DNA from: Gammaproteobacteria bacterium
Lineage (GTDB): Bacteria; Pseudomonadota; Gammaproteobacteria; Pseudomonadales; Pseudohongiellaceae
Length of the DNA: 64,000 nucleotides
Direction of reading: 5' to 3'
NCBI GenBank assembly: GCA_024639905.1
Contig: JAHEGE010000008.1
Span: forward strand, 289,099 to 353,098
A program made the translations under genes and the position numbers. The notes below the pieces were generated by a model. That model saw nothing but the letters and a program-made list of their open reading frames with translations. It was not told the origin of the DNA and ran no database searches. Positions 8,231-15,676 of this stretch are shown here, in pieces (within the stretch, counting starts at the first letter, position 1; each line of letters starts with the position of its first letter).

Positions 8231-8701
8231 GTGGTAGAAGAACACCTAGAATTTGAGCACATCGTGCAAGTCACCGACCCTCTGGATCCGAGCGTTGTGG
8301 ATATTTCGCGCTCTCAGTTGTGGGAAGGCTTGGTACTGAGGGCGCGTTGCCCGCAGAAATTTGTTGAAGGCATCGAGTGTGTTGCGCACCCTCCGTCTGG
8401 CTCGGGTTTCGTGCGTGAGATTAGTGCTGGCGCCATGCAATTCGTCGAAGACGTTACCTTGGACACCGAGTCTCGCGTGCACACCAAGACCCAAGCCGAC
8501 AAGCCGCAGATCTACGCCGAAAGCGAGGCGTGCATAGAAGAGCCCGAGCCCGGCTTCCTCTTCGTGCGCTTCCGTTACCGCCGCGAAATGCCCGAGGCCG
8601 CCGCCTCGGTAGACGTAGCCGAGCACCTCAAAGCCGCCTACAAGCAGCTAGACACCGACGCCATAAGCCTAATAAGAACCAAAGCAACCGGCGCTCACTA
8701 A
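8231..8701 (+). CDS. DUF1857 / AtaL-like SRPBCC-fold protein
   Basis: A 156-residue soluble protein. The beginning (FEHIVQVTDPLDPSVVDISRSQLWEGLVLRARCPQKF) and the middle (VREISAGAMQFVEDVTLDTESRV) match the DUF1857 (AtaL-like) branch of the START/SRPBCC superfamily, whose members form a hydrophobic ligand-binding cavity. The length is normal for the family. The start is GTG 8231, 26 bp after the SurE-like gene, so cotranscription is likely. Ligand and role are unknown. The TAA stop is the first base triplet touching a palindromic element (CTAACCCCGGGG). Confidence 0.75.
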   Translation: MVEEHLEFEHIVQVTDPLDPSVVDISRSQLWEGLVLRARCPQKFVEGIECVAHPPSGSGFVREISAGAMQFVEDVTLDTESRVHTKTQADKPQIYAESEACIEEPEPGFLFVRFRYRREMPEAAASVDVAEHLKAAYKQLDTDAISLIRTKATGAH

Positions 8702-8781
8702 CCCCGGGGTCAGGTCTTTCATCGATGCACCTATTGGCAATCTTTACATCTAAATGCATCGATGAAAGACCTGACCCCGGG
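8702..8781. repeat. Palindromic element, A type
   Basis: Near-perfect inverted repeat with arms CCCCGGGGTCAGGTCTTTC and its complement and inner arms ATCGATGCA/TGCATCGAT. It starts directly after the upstream stop codon and ends 21 bp before the next start codon. The 75-bp core is open in one frame (GSGLSSMHL ... CIDERPDPG). Confidence 0.93.
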
Positions 8782-8802
8782 TTTCACTAGAGGATTCACA
8801 CG

Positions 8803-9600
8803 ATGACTTTATTTGCCCATTTGCCCCGTTTATCTCTGCTCGCTCTGGCGCTAGTGCTAATGCCCTTGGCACACGCCGATCGCAGTGCGGCGGACGACGA
8901 GAGTCACATCGCCGATGCCCGCGTTCAGCATCGCAGTTACGTTTTCGAGCCCACCGGCGAGACCATTCCGTATGCGCTGTTTGTGCCCTCAACCTACGAT
9001 GGCAGCGCCGAGCTGCCGCTTCTCGTCTCGCTGCATGGCCTCGGCCGCAGCTACGACTGGCTCATGGGCTATCACGGCCTGCTCAACCTCGCCGAACAGC
9101 ATGGCTACGCCATTGTGACGCCGCTCGGCTATATCCGCGAGGGCTGGTTCGGCTCGCGCCCAGCGGCGGTCGAACAGGATGGGGTTTACAGCGAACTGGA
9201 CGTGATGAACGTGCTCGCTCTCGTGCAGGAAGAACTGCGAATCGACAGCGATAAGCTATTCCTCTGGGGCCACTCCATGGGTGGCGGCGGCACCTATCAC
9301 ATCGCCGCTAAACATCCTGAGCTTTTTGCAGCACTGGGCGTCGCGGCGCCAGCGCCCGCCATTTCAGCGCCACGGGACGACATTCTCGATGCCATCTCCC
9401 ACCTGCCCATTTTTGTGCTGCAAGGCGACCAAGACGACTTAGTGCCGGTAGAAGTCACACGCGACTGGGTTGCCGCAATGGCCGAGCGCGGCATGCAGCA
9501 TATTTATGTCGAGATAGCCGGCGGCGACCATTCGCTACTCATCTCGCAAGACGCCACCAACATGCAAAAATTCATCGAGTTCTTCAACCTCATCCGTTAA
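8803..9600 (+). CDS. Exported alpha/beta hydrolase (PHB-depolymerase/feruloyl-esterase-like)
   Basis: A 265-residue exported esterase. Signal peptide at residues 1-26 (ending AHA-D). The oxyanion segment SLHGLG is at about 77-81 and the nucleophile elbow GHSMG at 156-160 (Ser158). The charge-relay Asp is probably in VLQGDQDDLVP (about 209-212) and His at about 243 in GGDHSL. The overall pattern resembles extracellular poly(3-hydroxybutyrate) depolymerases and acetylxylan/feruloyl esterases with a lipid-independent fold. The substrate cannot be decided from sequence. The gene is boxed in by two A-type elements, one 21 bp before the start and one directly at the stop. Confidence 0.85.
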   Translation: MTLFAHLPRLSLLALALVLMPLAHADRSAADDESHIADARVQHRSYVFEPTGETIPYALFVPSTYDGSAELPLLVSLHGLGRSYDWLMGYHGLLNLAEQHGYAIVTPLGYIREGWFGSRPAAVEQDGVYSELDVMNVLALVQEELRIDSDKLFLWGHSMGGGGTYHIAAKHPELFAALGVAAPAPAISAPRDDILDAISHLPIFVLQGDQDDLVPVEVTRDWVAAMAERGMQHIYVEIAGGDHSLLISQDATNMQKFIEFFNLIR

Positions 9601-9680
9601 CCCCGGGGTCAGGTCTTTCATCGATGCATTTAGCCGCAAATATCGCAATTAGATGCATCGATGAAAGACCTGACCCCGGG
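9601..9680. repeat. Palindromic element, A type, between convergent genes
   Basis: The element follows the TAA of the esterase directly. Its right end runs into the TTA that is the reverse-complemented stop codon of the minus-strand FGE-like gene. The convergent intergenic space consists of nothing but the element. The core is open in the GSGLSS ... CIDERPDPG frame. Confidence 0.93.
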
Positions 9681-9681
9681 T

Positions 9682-10689
9682 TTAGAGGTGCGAGATGGCT
9701 AGGCGGAAGCCTATGGTTTGGTTGCGGACGCTGGGATCTACGGCGCCGCGCACGGCGGTGCGAACATTGTTGATGCCATCCGAATAGGAGCCGCCGCGCA
9801 TGACCCAGAGTGAGTCGGCGGAGAGCAGAGACGTGGCGTCTAGCTCAAGCTCGAAAGGGTAATCCCGCAGCGGGCTACGCGTGAGCTCCCACGCATTGCC
9901 CGCCATGTCCGCAAGGCCGTAGCTGCAGGTGTCGCAGGCAATTGCCCCCACTGGCTGCAATCCGCTGGTGCCAAAATTCGCGAACGCTTGGCTAGGATCC
10001 ATCCCCCACGGAAAAACCCGTCCATCGGCGCCGCGCGCGGCCTTCTCCCACTCCGCCTCGTTGGGGAGCGTCACCCGCGCACCTGACTCTAACGCCTCCC
10101 GCAGTGCCGCAGGCGTTGAAGCAGACTCCCGCAGCTGCGCATCGAGCCAGCGCGCATAGCTGAGCATCTGCGGCAGGGTTATCCCTGTTACCGGCAGATC
10201 AGCGCTCGCCTCGCCTGCCGAACCCTCGGCCAGCCGCTCCGTAAACTGCGCCAGCATCGCCGCGTTCGTTGCTTCGAGAAAAGCCGCAAACTGCGCGTTC
10301 GTGACCTCGAAGCGGCCTATAAAATAGCTCGGCAGTTGCACCCTGCCCTGACGCTGATTCGCCGACCAGCGCTCGTTCTCATAGGCCATGCGATCGCGCA
10401 GCGGGTTGCTGCCCATCGTGAACTCGCCAGCGGGAATCTCAACAAAACCGAGCAGGTCATCGGCGGCCAAATACGCCTGGTTTGCCAGAAAGCGCGACGA
10501 GCCTGAACCCGCCGCCGGCAAAGACACCGCAGGCTCCTCAACCAACAGCGTGCTCTGGTACGTCATAAACGCCGCGGTAAATGCCACGAGCGACAGCATG
10601 GCCGCAATACCCACCGCACGCCCCGGCGCCTGATAATCTTGATTCTGCTTTGCAACGCGGTCCTGATCGCTAGCCGGCTTACCCGCCAT
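9682..10689 (-). CDS. Formylglycine-generating-enzyme-like (SUMF1/FGE-sulfatase) membrane-anchored protein
   Basis: A 335-residue protein with a cytoplasmic N-terminus, one membrane span at about residues 25-45, and an extracytoplasmic SUMF1 domain. The landmarks are VEIPAGEFTMGSNP, YFIGRFEVTNAQFAAFL, LPNEAEWEKAARG, FPWG, DMAGNAWELTRSP, MRGGSYSD and the terminal GFRLAI. The paired active-site cysteines of true aerobic FGE are not evident, so it is more likely a binding or structural SUMF1 protein of the kind fused to kinases or egtB-like proteins. Its start overlaps the stop of the upstream RnfD-like gene by 1 bp (TAATG), so the two are translationally coupled and probably act together. Confidence 0.82.
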   Translation of the reverse strand: MAGKPASDQDRVAKQNQDYQAPGRAVGIAAMLSLVAFTAAFMTYQSTLLVEEPAVSLPAAGSGSSRFLANQAYLAADDLLGFVEIPAGEFTMGSNPLRDRMAYENERWSANQRQGRVQLPSYFIGRFEVTNAQFAAFLEATNAAMLAQFTERLAEGSAGEASADLPVTGITLPQMLSYARWLDAQLRESASTPAALREALESGARVTLPNEAEWEKAARGADGRVFPWGMDPSQAFANFGTSGLQPVGAIACDTCSYGLADMAGNAWELTRSPLRDYPFELELDATSLLSADSLWVMRGGSYSDGINNVRTAVRGAVDPSVRNQTIGFRLAISHL

Positions 10690-12281
10690 TACTCGCCACC
10701 CGCACTAACGTCGCCACGCTCGCAGGCAAATGCCCAGTCGTGACGACACGCGCGCTCGTAGAGTTCAGGAAGCGACGCACCCATCAAGTTCTTCCCGCCT
10801 TGGCGCAGCATTAAGCGCAGGTCTAGCTCTAAAGGCTCGGCCCGCAGCAAGGCCTGCTCTTGCAACAGATTGCCGCAGCCCGCCTGAAACTTAAGCTCAC
10901 ACGCGCGCGCGAAATAGCCGAACGCCAAGTCTGCGTCAGGAGCGACGATCTCGCCCTCGCGATAGTACGCGCCGAGCTCATTGCAGGCCCACGCCGCATT
11001 ATCGCTGCAGTAGGTCGACTCAACGCTCACCAGCCGCGCACACGCATTCGGCAGGCCCGCGGCACAAGACTCTTCCCAAAATGGGACGCTGTCGCCCGGG
11101 TGCTGCGCGTCTGTGCGCCCCAACAGCGACATGATCACAAACACCGACACCCACACCGCCATATGCGCGACGTTGCCGCGATCCTCAAACCACGCCGGAT
11201 TCCACAGGTTCAGCACCGTCTCCGAACTAATGCGCCGCACCAACCTATCGATTGCAATCACACTCAGGTTCAGCAGCGGCACACACAGCAGCTTGTCGTA
11301 GAGCGTCGGCTCACCGAAATATCCCAGAATCGTGTACAAGGCGAACACACCGATGCCATACAACATCCCGAAGAGCGTCTTACCCAGCGGCGTGCGCGGC
11401 GAAGTAGACGGATCGGTAATTAGCAAATGCAGCCCCAAGAACACCGCGGCGGGAATCTCAGAATCGAGAAAATACGGCACACCCGCAATCGCGGCATACA
11501 GCGCGCTAAAGCCGAACAGCGTCATCGCCGCGGCGCCCGACACCAGCGTGATCTTGAAGAAATACATCACAATAAGCCCCACCGCGAACAGGTAGGTATA
11601 AATCCCCGGCGCCAGCGTGAGCGTCGACGAAATCTCCGGCGCCCAGGTCAGCTCAGTCGTGCCGGTAAAAATCAGAATCAGCGAGAAGAACCCGAGGCTA
11701 AATGCCGACGGATTGAAAATATGCACGCTTCGACCCTCGCGGTTCCAACGCACGAACTCCTTACCGAGGAAGCCCACCGCGATCATCACGAACTGCATGT
11801 AAAACCATTCGTCGTGAAACCACAGAAACAAATTAGTGCTAAGAATAATCGGCACCGGCCCAAAGCCGAGCTGATAGCTACGCCGCCGCGACCACGCCAA
11901 CAGCATGCCAAAGGTGTAAGCGAAGAGAATCTGCCCCGCAATCAGCCAAAGGTGATCGTAAACCGGCCGCCAGTAATACCCCCAATAAAGGTAAACACTA
12001 AACTGCACCATCGCCTGAACATAGTGCTGCGAATACACCGCAGGCGCGAAGTCCTTCAGCGCCGGCCGCCGCGCAAGGTGCAGCAGCATAAAGCCTTGCC
12101 ACAGCGTCAGCGCGCCCGCCGCGCCCCAAAACGAAGCCTGCAAGATCGGCGTGCCTGCTATCCGCGGCACAAGAGAGAGAAGAAGGATCCCTAAGGTCAG
12201 GCACGCGGGCAGCTTAAAACTGCCAAGCACTTGGCTCAGGCGCAGAGTGGTGGGTTCAGACTGGGTGCTCGCAACGCTCAT
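10689..12281 (-). CDS. RnfD/NqrB-like membrane protein with C-terminal Sel1-like repeats
   Basis: A 530-residue protein. The first ~380 residues hold about ten membrane segments with NQR2/RnfD/RnfE-family signatures: HIFNPSAFSLGF and ITDPSTSPRTPLGKTLFG. The same arrangement occurs in the UnbU-type proteins often annotated as 'RnfD-type electron transport subunit' or 'enediyne biosynthesis protein'. The last ~130 residues are cysteine-rich (CAAGLPNACARL, CSDNAAWACNELGAYYREGE, CELKFQAGCGNL, CRHDWAFACERG), which is the spacing of Sel1-like repeats with disulfides, probably outside the cytoplasm. No other Rnf/Nqr subunit is nearby. It is translationally coupled to the FGE-like gene. Role unknown; a flavin-binding membrane redox protein is the best guess. 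Confidence 0.8.
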   Translation of the reverse strand: MSVASTQSEPTTLRLSQVLGSFKLPACLTLGILLLSLVPRIAGTPILQASFWGAAGALTLWQGFMLLHLARRPALKDFAPAVYSQHYVQAMVQFSVYLYWGYYWRPVYDHLWLIAGQILFAYTFGMLLAWSRRRSYQLGFGPVPIILSTNLFLWFHDEWFYMQFVMIAVGFLGKEFVRWNREGRSVHIFNPSAFSLGFFSLILIFTGTTELTWAPEISSTLTLAPGIYTYLFAVGLIVMYFFKITLVSGAAAMTLFGFSALYAAIAGVPYFLDSEIPAAVFLGLHLLITDPSTSPRTPLGKTLFGMLYGIGVFALYTILGYFGEPTLYDKLLCVPLLNLSVIAIDRLVRRISSETVLNLWNPAWFEDRGNVAHMAVWVSVFVIMSLLGRTDAQHPGDSVPFWEESCAAGLPNACARLVSVESTYCSDNAAWACNELGAYYREGEIVAPDADLAFGYFARACELKFQAGCGNLLQEQALLRAEPLELDLRLMLRQGGKNLMGASLPELYERACRHDWAFACERGDVSAGGE

Positions 12282-12339
12282 GAGAATCCTGCTTAGCTGC
12301 TACAAATTAGGCGGCTTGAGAATAAACCAGCCCCGCAGG

Positions 12340-12378
12340 CAATTCAATTTGCAGCGCGCATCGGCAAGGCTTGAATTG
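12340..12378. promoter_or_regulatory. Inverted repeat in divergent intergenic region
   Basis: Arms CAATTCAA (12340-12347) and TTGAATTG (12371-12378) separated by 23 bp in the 175-bp gap between two divergent genes. The position suits an operator, but no regulator is encoded beside it and the arms are short. Confidence 0.25.
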
Positions 12379-12456
12379 TAATCCCCACAGGCGTAATTTC
12401 GAGTGGCTGAACAGAATAAACAACAATAAAACCCTTAGCGATTTCGAGAGGTTGTT

Positions 12457-13467
12457 ATGCACCGACCCCGTCTGTCACTGCTCGCACTGAGCCTGTCCGC
12501 TGCTCTCGTCACACCCCTAGCCCTAGCGCAGAGCGACGATATCCCCCGCACTGCCTATGGTCACCCCGATTTTCAGGGCTTCTATACCTTCCGCACGATT
12601 ACTCCACTCAACAGGCCGACTGAGCTTGCAGATAAGGAAGTACTCACTCCGGAAGAAGCTGCCGATTGGGAAGAGTTTGAAAACACCCGGCAGAACCGCG
12701 ACCTCATCGTCGACAGCGTAGGTGGTGCGGGCTACCCGCCGGGCGTTATCTCCTACAACGAGTTTTGGTATGAGCGCGGCAGCGAGACCATCGCCAGCCG
12801 CCGCACCTCGTTAATTTATGACCCACCCAACGGCCGCATCCCCGCGCTCAATGCCGTTGGCGCGGCAAGGCGCGCAGAATACCAAGAGATGATCTTCAAT
12901 AGCGCCGGCCCAGAGGGACGCACCACGGTCGACCGTTGCCTCACGGGCTTCATTGGCGGCCCACCAATGATCCCTGGCTCCTACAACAACAATATGCAGC
13001 TCGTGCAGACCGAAGACCACGTGATGATCCTCAATGAAATGGTGCACAGCGCGCGCATCATTAAGCTCGACGCCGACCACAGCGGCCTGCAGCCCAAATG
13101 GGAGGGCGAATCGGTTGGCTATTGGGACGGCGATGAGCTAGTTGTGCGCACCAAGAACTTCTACCACACCTATAACCTGCGCGGCATGTCTGAGCAGGCC
13201 AGCATCACCGAGCGCTTCCGCTATGTCGACGGCGACACGCTAGAATACGATTTCACCGTCAGCGACCCGCTAAGCTGGGACGAAAGCTGGTCTGCGCGCC
13301 TACCGCTGCGCCGCTCGGCCGACCCCGTGTACGAATACGCCTGCCACGAGGGTAACCACGGCCTCATCGGCATCTTGGCCGGCTGGCGCCGCTATGAGAG
13401 CATGGGCATGAACGGCGACGGCACGCCCCTCTCCGACACCGCGGGCAACGTCGCCACCGACGAATAA
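12457..13467 (+). CDS. Secreted protein of unknown function
   Basis: A 336-residue exported protein with a signal peptide at residues 1-24 (ending LALA-QS). The mature part starts with IPRTAYGHPDFQGFYTF and ends with the recognisable module DPVYEYACHEGNHGLIGILAGWR. I recall this from large families of uncharacterised exported proteins in marine gammaproteobacteria and Acidobacteria, where DG(R)PDLQGxW-like N-termini are combined with YEYACHEGN. A Cys pair (CLTGF, YACHEG) may form a disulfide. Neither a catalytic motif nor a metal site can be named. A palindromic element begins 3 bp after the stop. Function unknown. Confidence 0.8.
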   Translation: MHRPRLSLLALSLSAALVTPLALAQSDDIPRTAYGHPDFQGFYTFRTITPLNRPTELADKEVLTPEEAADWEEFENTRQNRDLIVDSVGGAGYPPGVISYNEFWYERGSETIASRRTSLIYDPPNGRIPALNAVGAARRAEYQEMIFNSAGPEGRTTVDRCLTGFIGGPPMIPGSYNNNMQLVQTEDHVMILNEMVHSARIIKLDADHSGLQPKWEGESVGYWDGDELVVRTKNFYHTYNLRGMSEQASITERFRYVDGDTLEYDFTVSDPLSWDESWSARLPLRRSADPVYEYACHEGNHGLIGILAGWRRYESMGMNGDGTPLSDTAGNVATDE

Positions 13468-13470
13468 GCA

Positions 13471-13616
13471 GGGGTCAGGTCTTTTGTTTAAGCAGAGGCC
13501 AAGTCATTTGTTTAAGTAGGGGTCAGGTCTTTTGTTTGTGCACCGCAGGTGCACGAATGAAAGACCTGACCCCCGGGTTCACCCCAACGTGCATCGACGA
13601 AAGACCTGACCCCGAG
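13471..13616. repeat. Compound palindromic element: degenerate left arms, B-type hairpin, extra half unit
   Basis: Two partial left arms (GGGGTCAGGTCTTTTGTTT at 13471 and a decayed copy at about 13495) precede a B-type hairpin at 13519-13577 with inner stem GTGCACC-GCA-GGTGCAC. A further half unit at 13578-13616 ends GAAAGACCTGACCCC. The inner stem shows a paired change (G..C instead of A..T) relative to the copies at 6262 and 14127. Confidence 0.88.
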
Positions 13617-13652
13617 TTTAGCCCCACTCCCCAACCACCACCCAGAGCCCCC

Positions 13653-14096
13653 ATGAAAACCCAAGCCCGACTCCTAGCCCTAACCACCCTCATCACCCTA
13701 CTAACCCTGCTCCAAACCGCAGCACACGCCGCCACCCCGCTAGAATCCATCAGCGTCCAATCACGCCTCGACCCCAACGCTATCCTGATAACCGAAATAG
13801 ACGTCGTATTCATCTACGACAAAGCGCTGTTGCCACAGCTCCCCACCACCAAAAGCGCGTGGTACGGCAACAAGCGCAGTTTCACCCGTAGCGCAGGCGC
13901 CGGCCTCGATGTCGTCAACCTCTTCATCCCCCAAGGCTTCGACTCCGACACCCTCACCCTGCCCGCGCGCAAGGCAGAAGCCCTGAAAGTGCTCGTCTTC
14001 GCCTATCACGACAGCGCCGAAGCCACTCCCGCAGACATCACCGCCCTCACCACCGTCCAAATCGAGATCGACCCCTTCGGCATCCGAGTAAAGTAG
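13653..14096 (+). CDS. Small exported protein of unknown function, weakly TssJ-like
   Basis: A 147-residue exported protein. Start ATG 13653 is chosen because it gives a clean signal peptide (KTQARLLALTTLITLL to AHA); upstream in-frame sequence is repeat-derived. The mature part has the segments ITEIDVVFIYDKALLPQLP, SAWYGNKRSF and a strand-rich C-terminal half (VVNLFIPQGFDSDTLTLP, VLVFAYHD). This loosely recalls the transthyretin-like fold of type VI lipoprotein TssJ, but there is no lipobox and no T6SS gene nearby, so the link is speculative. The coding strand is unusually C-rich and purine-poor. The gene is enclosed by two compound palindromic repeats, and the final G of its TAG stop is the first G of the next element. 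Confidence 0.62.
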   Translation: MKTQARLLALTTLITLLTLLQTAAHAATPLESISVQSRLDPNAILITEIDVVFIYDKALLPQLPTTKSAWYGNKRSFTRSAGAGLDVVNLFIPQGFDSDTLTLPARKAEALKVLVFAYHDSAEATPADITALTTVQIEIDPFGIRVK

Positions 14097-14281
14097 GGGT
14101 CAGATTCTTGAAGATGCACGACCAGAGGGGTCAGGTCTTTTGTTTATGCACCGCAGGTGCATGAATGAAAGACCTGACCCCGGGCTTAGCAACGCAAATG
14201 CATGAACGAAAGACCTGACCCCGGGCTTCAAGCCGACCCCGGCCTTCACACCCCAAGCGCATAAACGAAAGACCTGACCCC
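14096..14281. repeat. Compound palindromic element: B type with tandem half units
   Basis: A degenerate left arm at 14096 is followed by a B-type hairpin at 14127-14184 (inner stem ATGCACC-GCA-GGTGCAT), a 41-bp half unit at 14185-14225 and a decayed unit ending at 14281. Four copies of the GACCTGACCCC arm or its complement lie within 190 bp. This is the most amplified locus in the window together with 6262-6399. Confidence 0.88.
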
Positions 14282-14339
14282 AGCTGCAATCTAAGCTATC
14301 CTCGCCCTTCCCTTTCACGGACTTCGAGAGAGAACAACA

Positions 14340-15404
14340 ATGAAAACAAGCAACCTCCTAGCCGCCCTAGCCGCGGCCCCGTTCGCCCTAGCCGGCCTCG
14401 CACTCGCGCAAGCCGACATGGCACCCGTTAACGATCTACCCAACCCCTACGCAACCCAAGCCGGCTTCTTCAAAATGCCTGCCGGCCGCAACTGGGGCTC
14501 TAGCAGCACTGTCGACATCGACATCGACGGCGAAAGTGTCTGGGTCGCAGAACGCTGCGGTGGCAACATAAACGCCTGCGTTAATAGCCCCGACACCAAC
14601 CTCGTTATGCTGTTCGACAAAGACGGCAACCTGGTTCGCAGCTTCGGCGCCGGCTACATCACCTGGCCCCACGGTATTCACGTAGACCACGACGGCAACG
14701 TATGGATAGCCGACGCGCGCGGCACCGACGCCATCGACGACTACGAAGGCGAAGGCTACGGCCACCAGATTCACAAATTCAGCCCCACTGGCGTGCATCT
14801 CATGTCGCTCGGCAGCAAAAACGGCGGCCGCGACGAAGAGTATTTCTACACCCCCAACGACATGCATGTGGCGCCCGATGGCTCGATCTTCGTAGGCGAA
14901 GGCCACTCCAGCGCCGAAGGCACGCCTAACCGCGTCCATAAGTTCGACGCCGACGGCAACCACCTGTTCTCATTTGGTGGCTGGGGTACAGAGCCCGGCA
15001 AATTCCGCCAGCCACACGGTTTAGCCATGGACTCGAAGGGTCGCCTGTTCGTCGCAGACCGCGGCAACGACCGCATCCAGATCTTCGACCAAGAAGGCAA
15101 CCTGCTGGATGTGTGGTATCAGTTCAGCCGTAACAGCGGCATCTTCATCGACAAGCATGACGTGCTGTACGCCGCCGATTCAGAGTCCGGCTCGGTTAAC
15201 CCCGACCACGGCGACTGGCTACGCGGCATTCGCATTGGCAGCGCGGTCACAGGCGAAGTCGAATTCTTCATTCCTGACCCTGATCCAGACTGCCGCGGCA
15301 CCTGCACGGCTGAAGGCGTAGTAGCCGACAAGCACGGCAATATTTTCGGCGCCGAAGTCGGCCCGGTAGGTGGCGTAAAGCGCTATGTGCGCGGCTTGGA
15401 ATAA
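14340..15404 (+). CDS. Exported NHL-repeat beta-propeller protein
   Basis: A 354-residue exported protein with a signal peptide at residues 1-23 (ending ALA-QA). The mature part is built of NHL-type blades of about 45 residues. Recognisable units are LVMLFDKDGNLVRSFGAGYITWPHGIHVDHDGNVWIAD, HQIHKFSPTGVHLMSLG, NRVHKFDADGNHLFSFG, KFRQPHGLAMDSKGRLFVAD and DRIQIFDQEGNLLDVW. The closest well-known architecture is the peptidyl-alpha-hydroxyglycine alpha-amidating lyase-like propeller, but bacterial members are mostly uncharacterised. A Cys pair (CGGNINAC) and CRGTC may form disulfides. The gene stands alone with a good terminator-like hairpin after it. Confidence 0.83.
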   Translation: MKTSNLLAALAAAPFALAGLALAQADMAPVNDLPNPYATQAGFFKMPAGRNWGSSSTVDIDIDGESVWVAERCGGNINACVNSPDTNLVMLFDKDGNLVRSFGAGYITWPHGIHVDHDGNVWIADARGTDAIDDYEGEGYGHQIHKFSPTGVHLMSLGSKNGGRDEEYFYTPNDMHVAPDGSIFVGEGHSSAEGTPNRVHKFDADGNHLFSFGGWGTEPGKFRQPHGLAMDSKGRLFVADRGNDRIQIFDQEGNLLDVWYQFSRNSGIFIDKHDVLYAADSESGSVNPDHGDWLRGIRIGSAVTGEVEFFIPDPDPDCRGTCTAEGVVADKHGNIFGAEVGPVGGVKRYVRGLE

Positions 15405-15448
15405 GCCTCAATAAAACGATGGCCGCGGTGTAAGTAAACCGCGGAACG

Positions 15449-15493
15449 AAACCGGTGGTTGCTGGCTTATGGGCTAGGAACCGCCGGTTTTTT
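15449..15493 (+). terminator. Rho-independent terminator candidate after the NHL-repeat gene
   Basis: The stem AAACCGGTGGTT (about 15449-15460) pairs with AACCGCCGGTTT (about 15479-15490) around an 18-nt loop and continues into a T run (GGTTTTTTG). It lies 45 bp after the stop codon of the NHL-repeat gene. Confidence 0.7.
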
Positions 15494-15525
15494 GTGGGCG
15501 GGAGGAAAGTTTAGTGATTATCGCG

Positions 15526-15654
15526 CTACCCAATCTCAAAAATCGTATAGGTAGGATTAAAACCTTCCTGCTCTCCCATACCTACCGCGATAACGTCGTT
15601 CAGCCATGTGTATCGCTCATCTCCGCACTCGAACTTTGCGACTGTCACTAACGA
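15526..15654 (-). pseudogene. C-terminal remnant of a DUF3237-like protein
   Basis: The minus strand encodes a 40-residue stretch ending in a TAG at 15526-15528. It reads VAKFECGDERYTWLND, then VIAVGMGEQ, then YTIFEIG. This matches the conserved C-terminus of DUF3237 proteins (FEtGd-yaWLN ... vavG ... Y-vyE). The rest of that ~150-residue domain is missing. The frame runs without homology into the stop region of the D-aminoacylase gene, which ends at 15677. It is therefore best read as the stump of a former downstream gene of the deacylase operon. No start codon or ribosome site fits it. Confidence 0.5.
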
Positions 15655-15676
15655 ATGGAGAAATCTCCTCATTACC

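Noticed and set aside
8530-8790. Short open frames running through palindromic elements (for example ending in repeat-encoded residues) as genes
   Set aside because: They arise because the element is stop-free in one frame; no ribosome sites and no similarity outside the element. The coding potential is discussed as a finding instead.
11427-12194. Long plus-strand open frame (255 codons) opposite the RnfD-like gene
   Set aside because: It is a shadow of the minus-strand gene: arginine/histidine-rich, no domain, no ribosome site, and the opposite frame encodes a recognisable membrane protein.
6262-14281. Repeated units as a CRISPR array
   Set aside because: Units are palindromic, dispersed over 60 kb, with no regular spacers and no cas genes; tandem copies have linkers, not unique spacers.
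14436-14963. Minus-strand open frame of 175 codons opposite the NHL-repeat gene
   Set aside because: Low-complexity valine/alanine-rich shadow of a clear beta-propeller gene.
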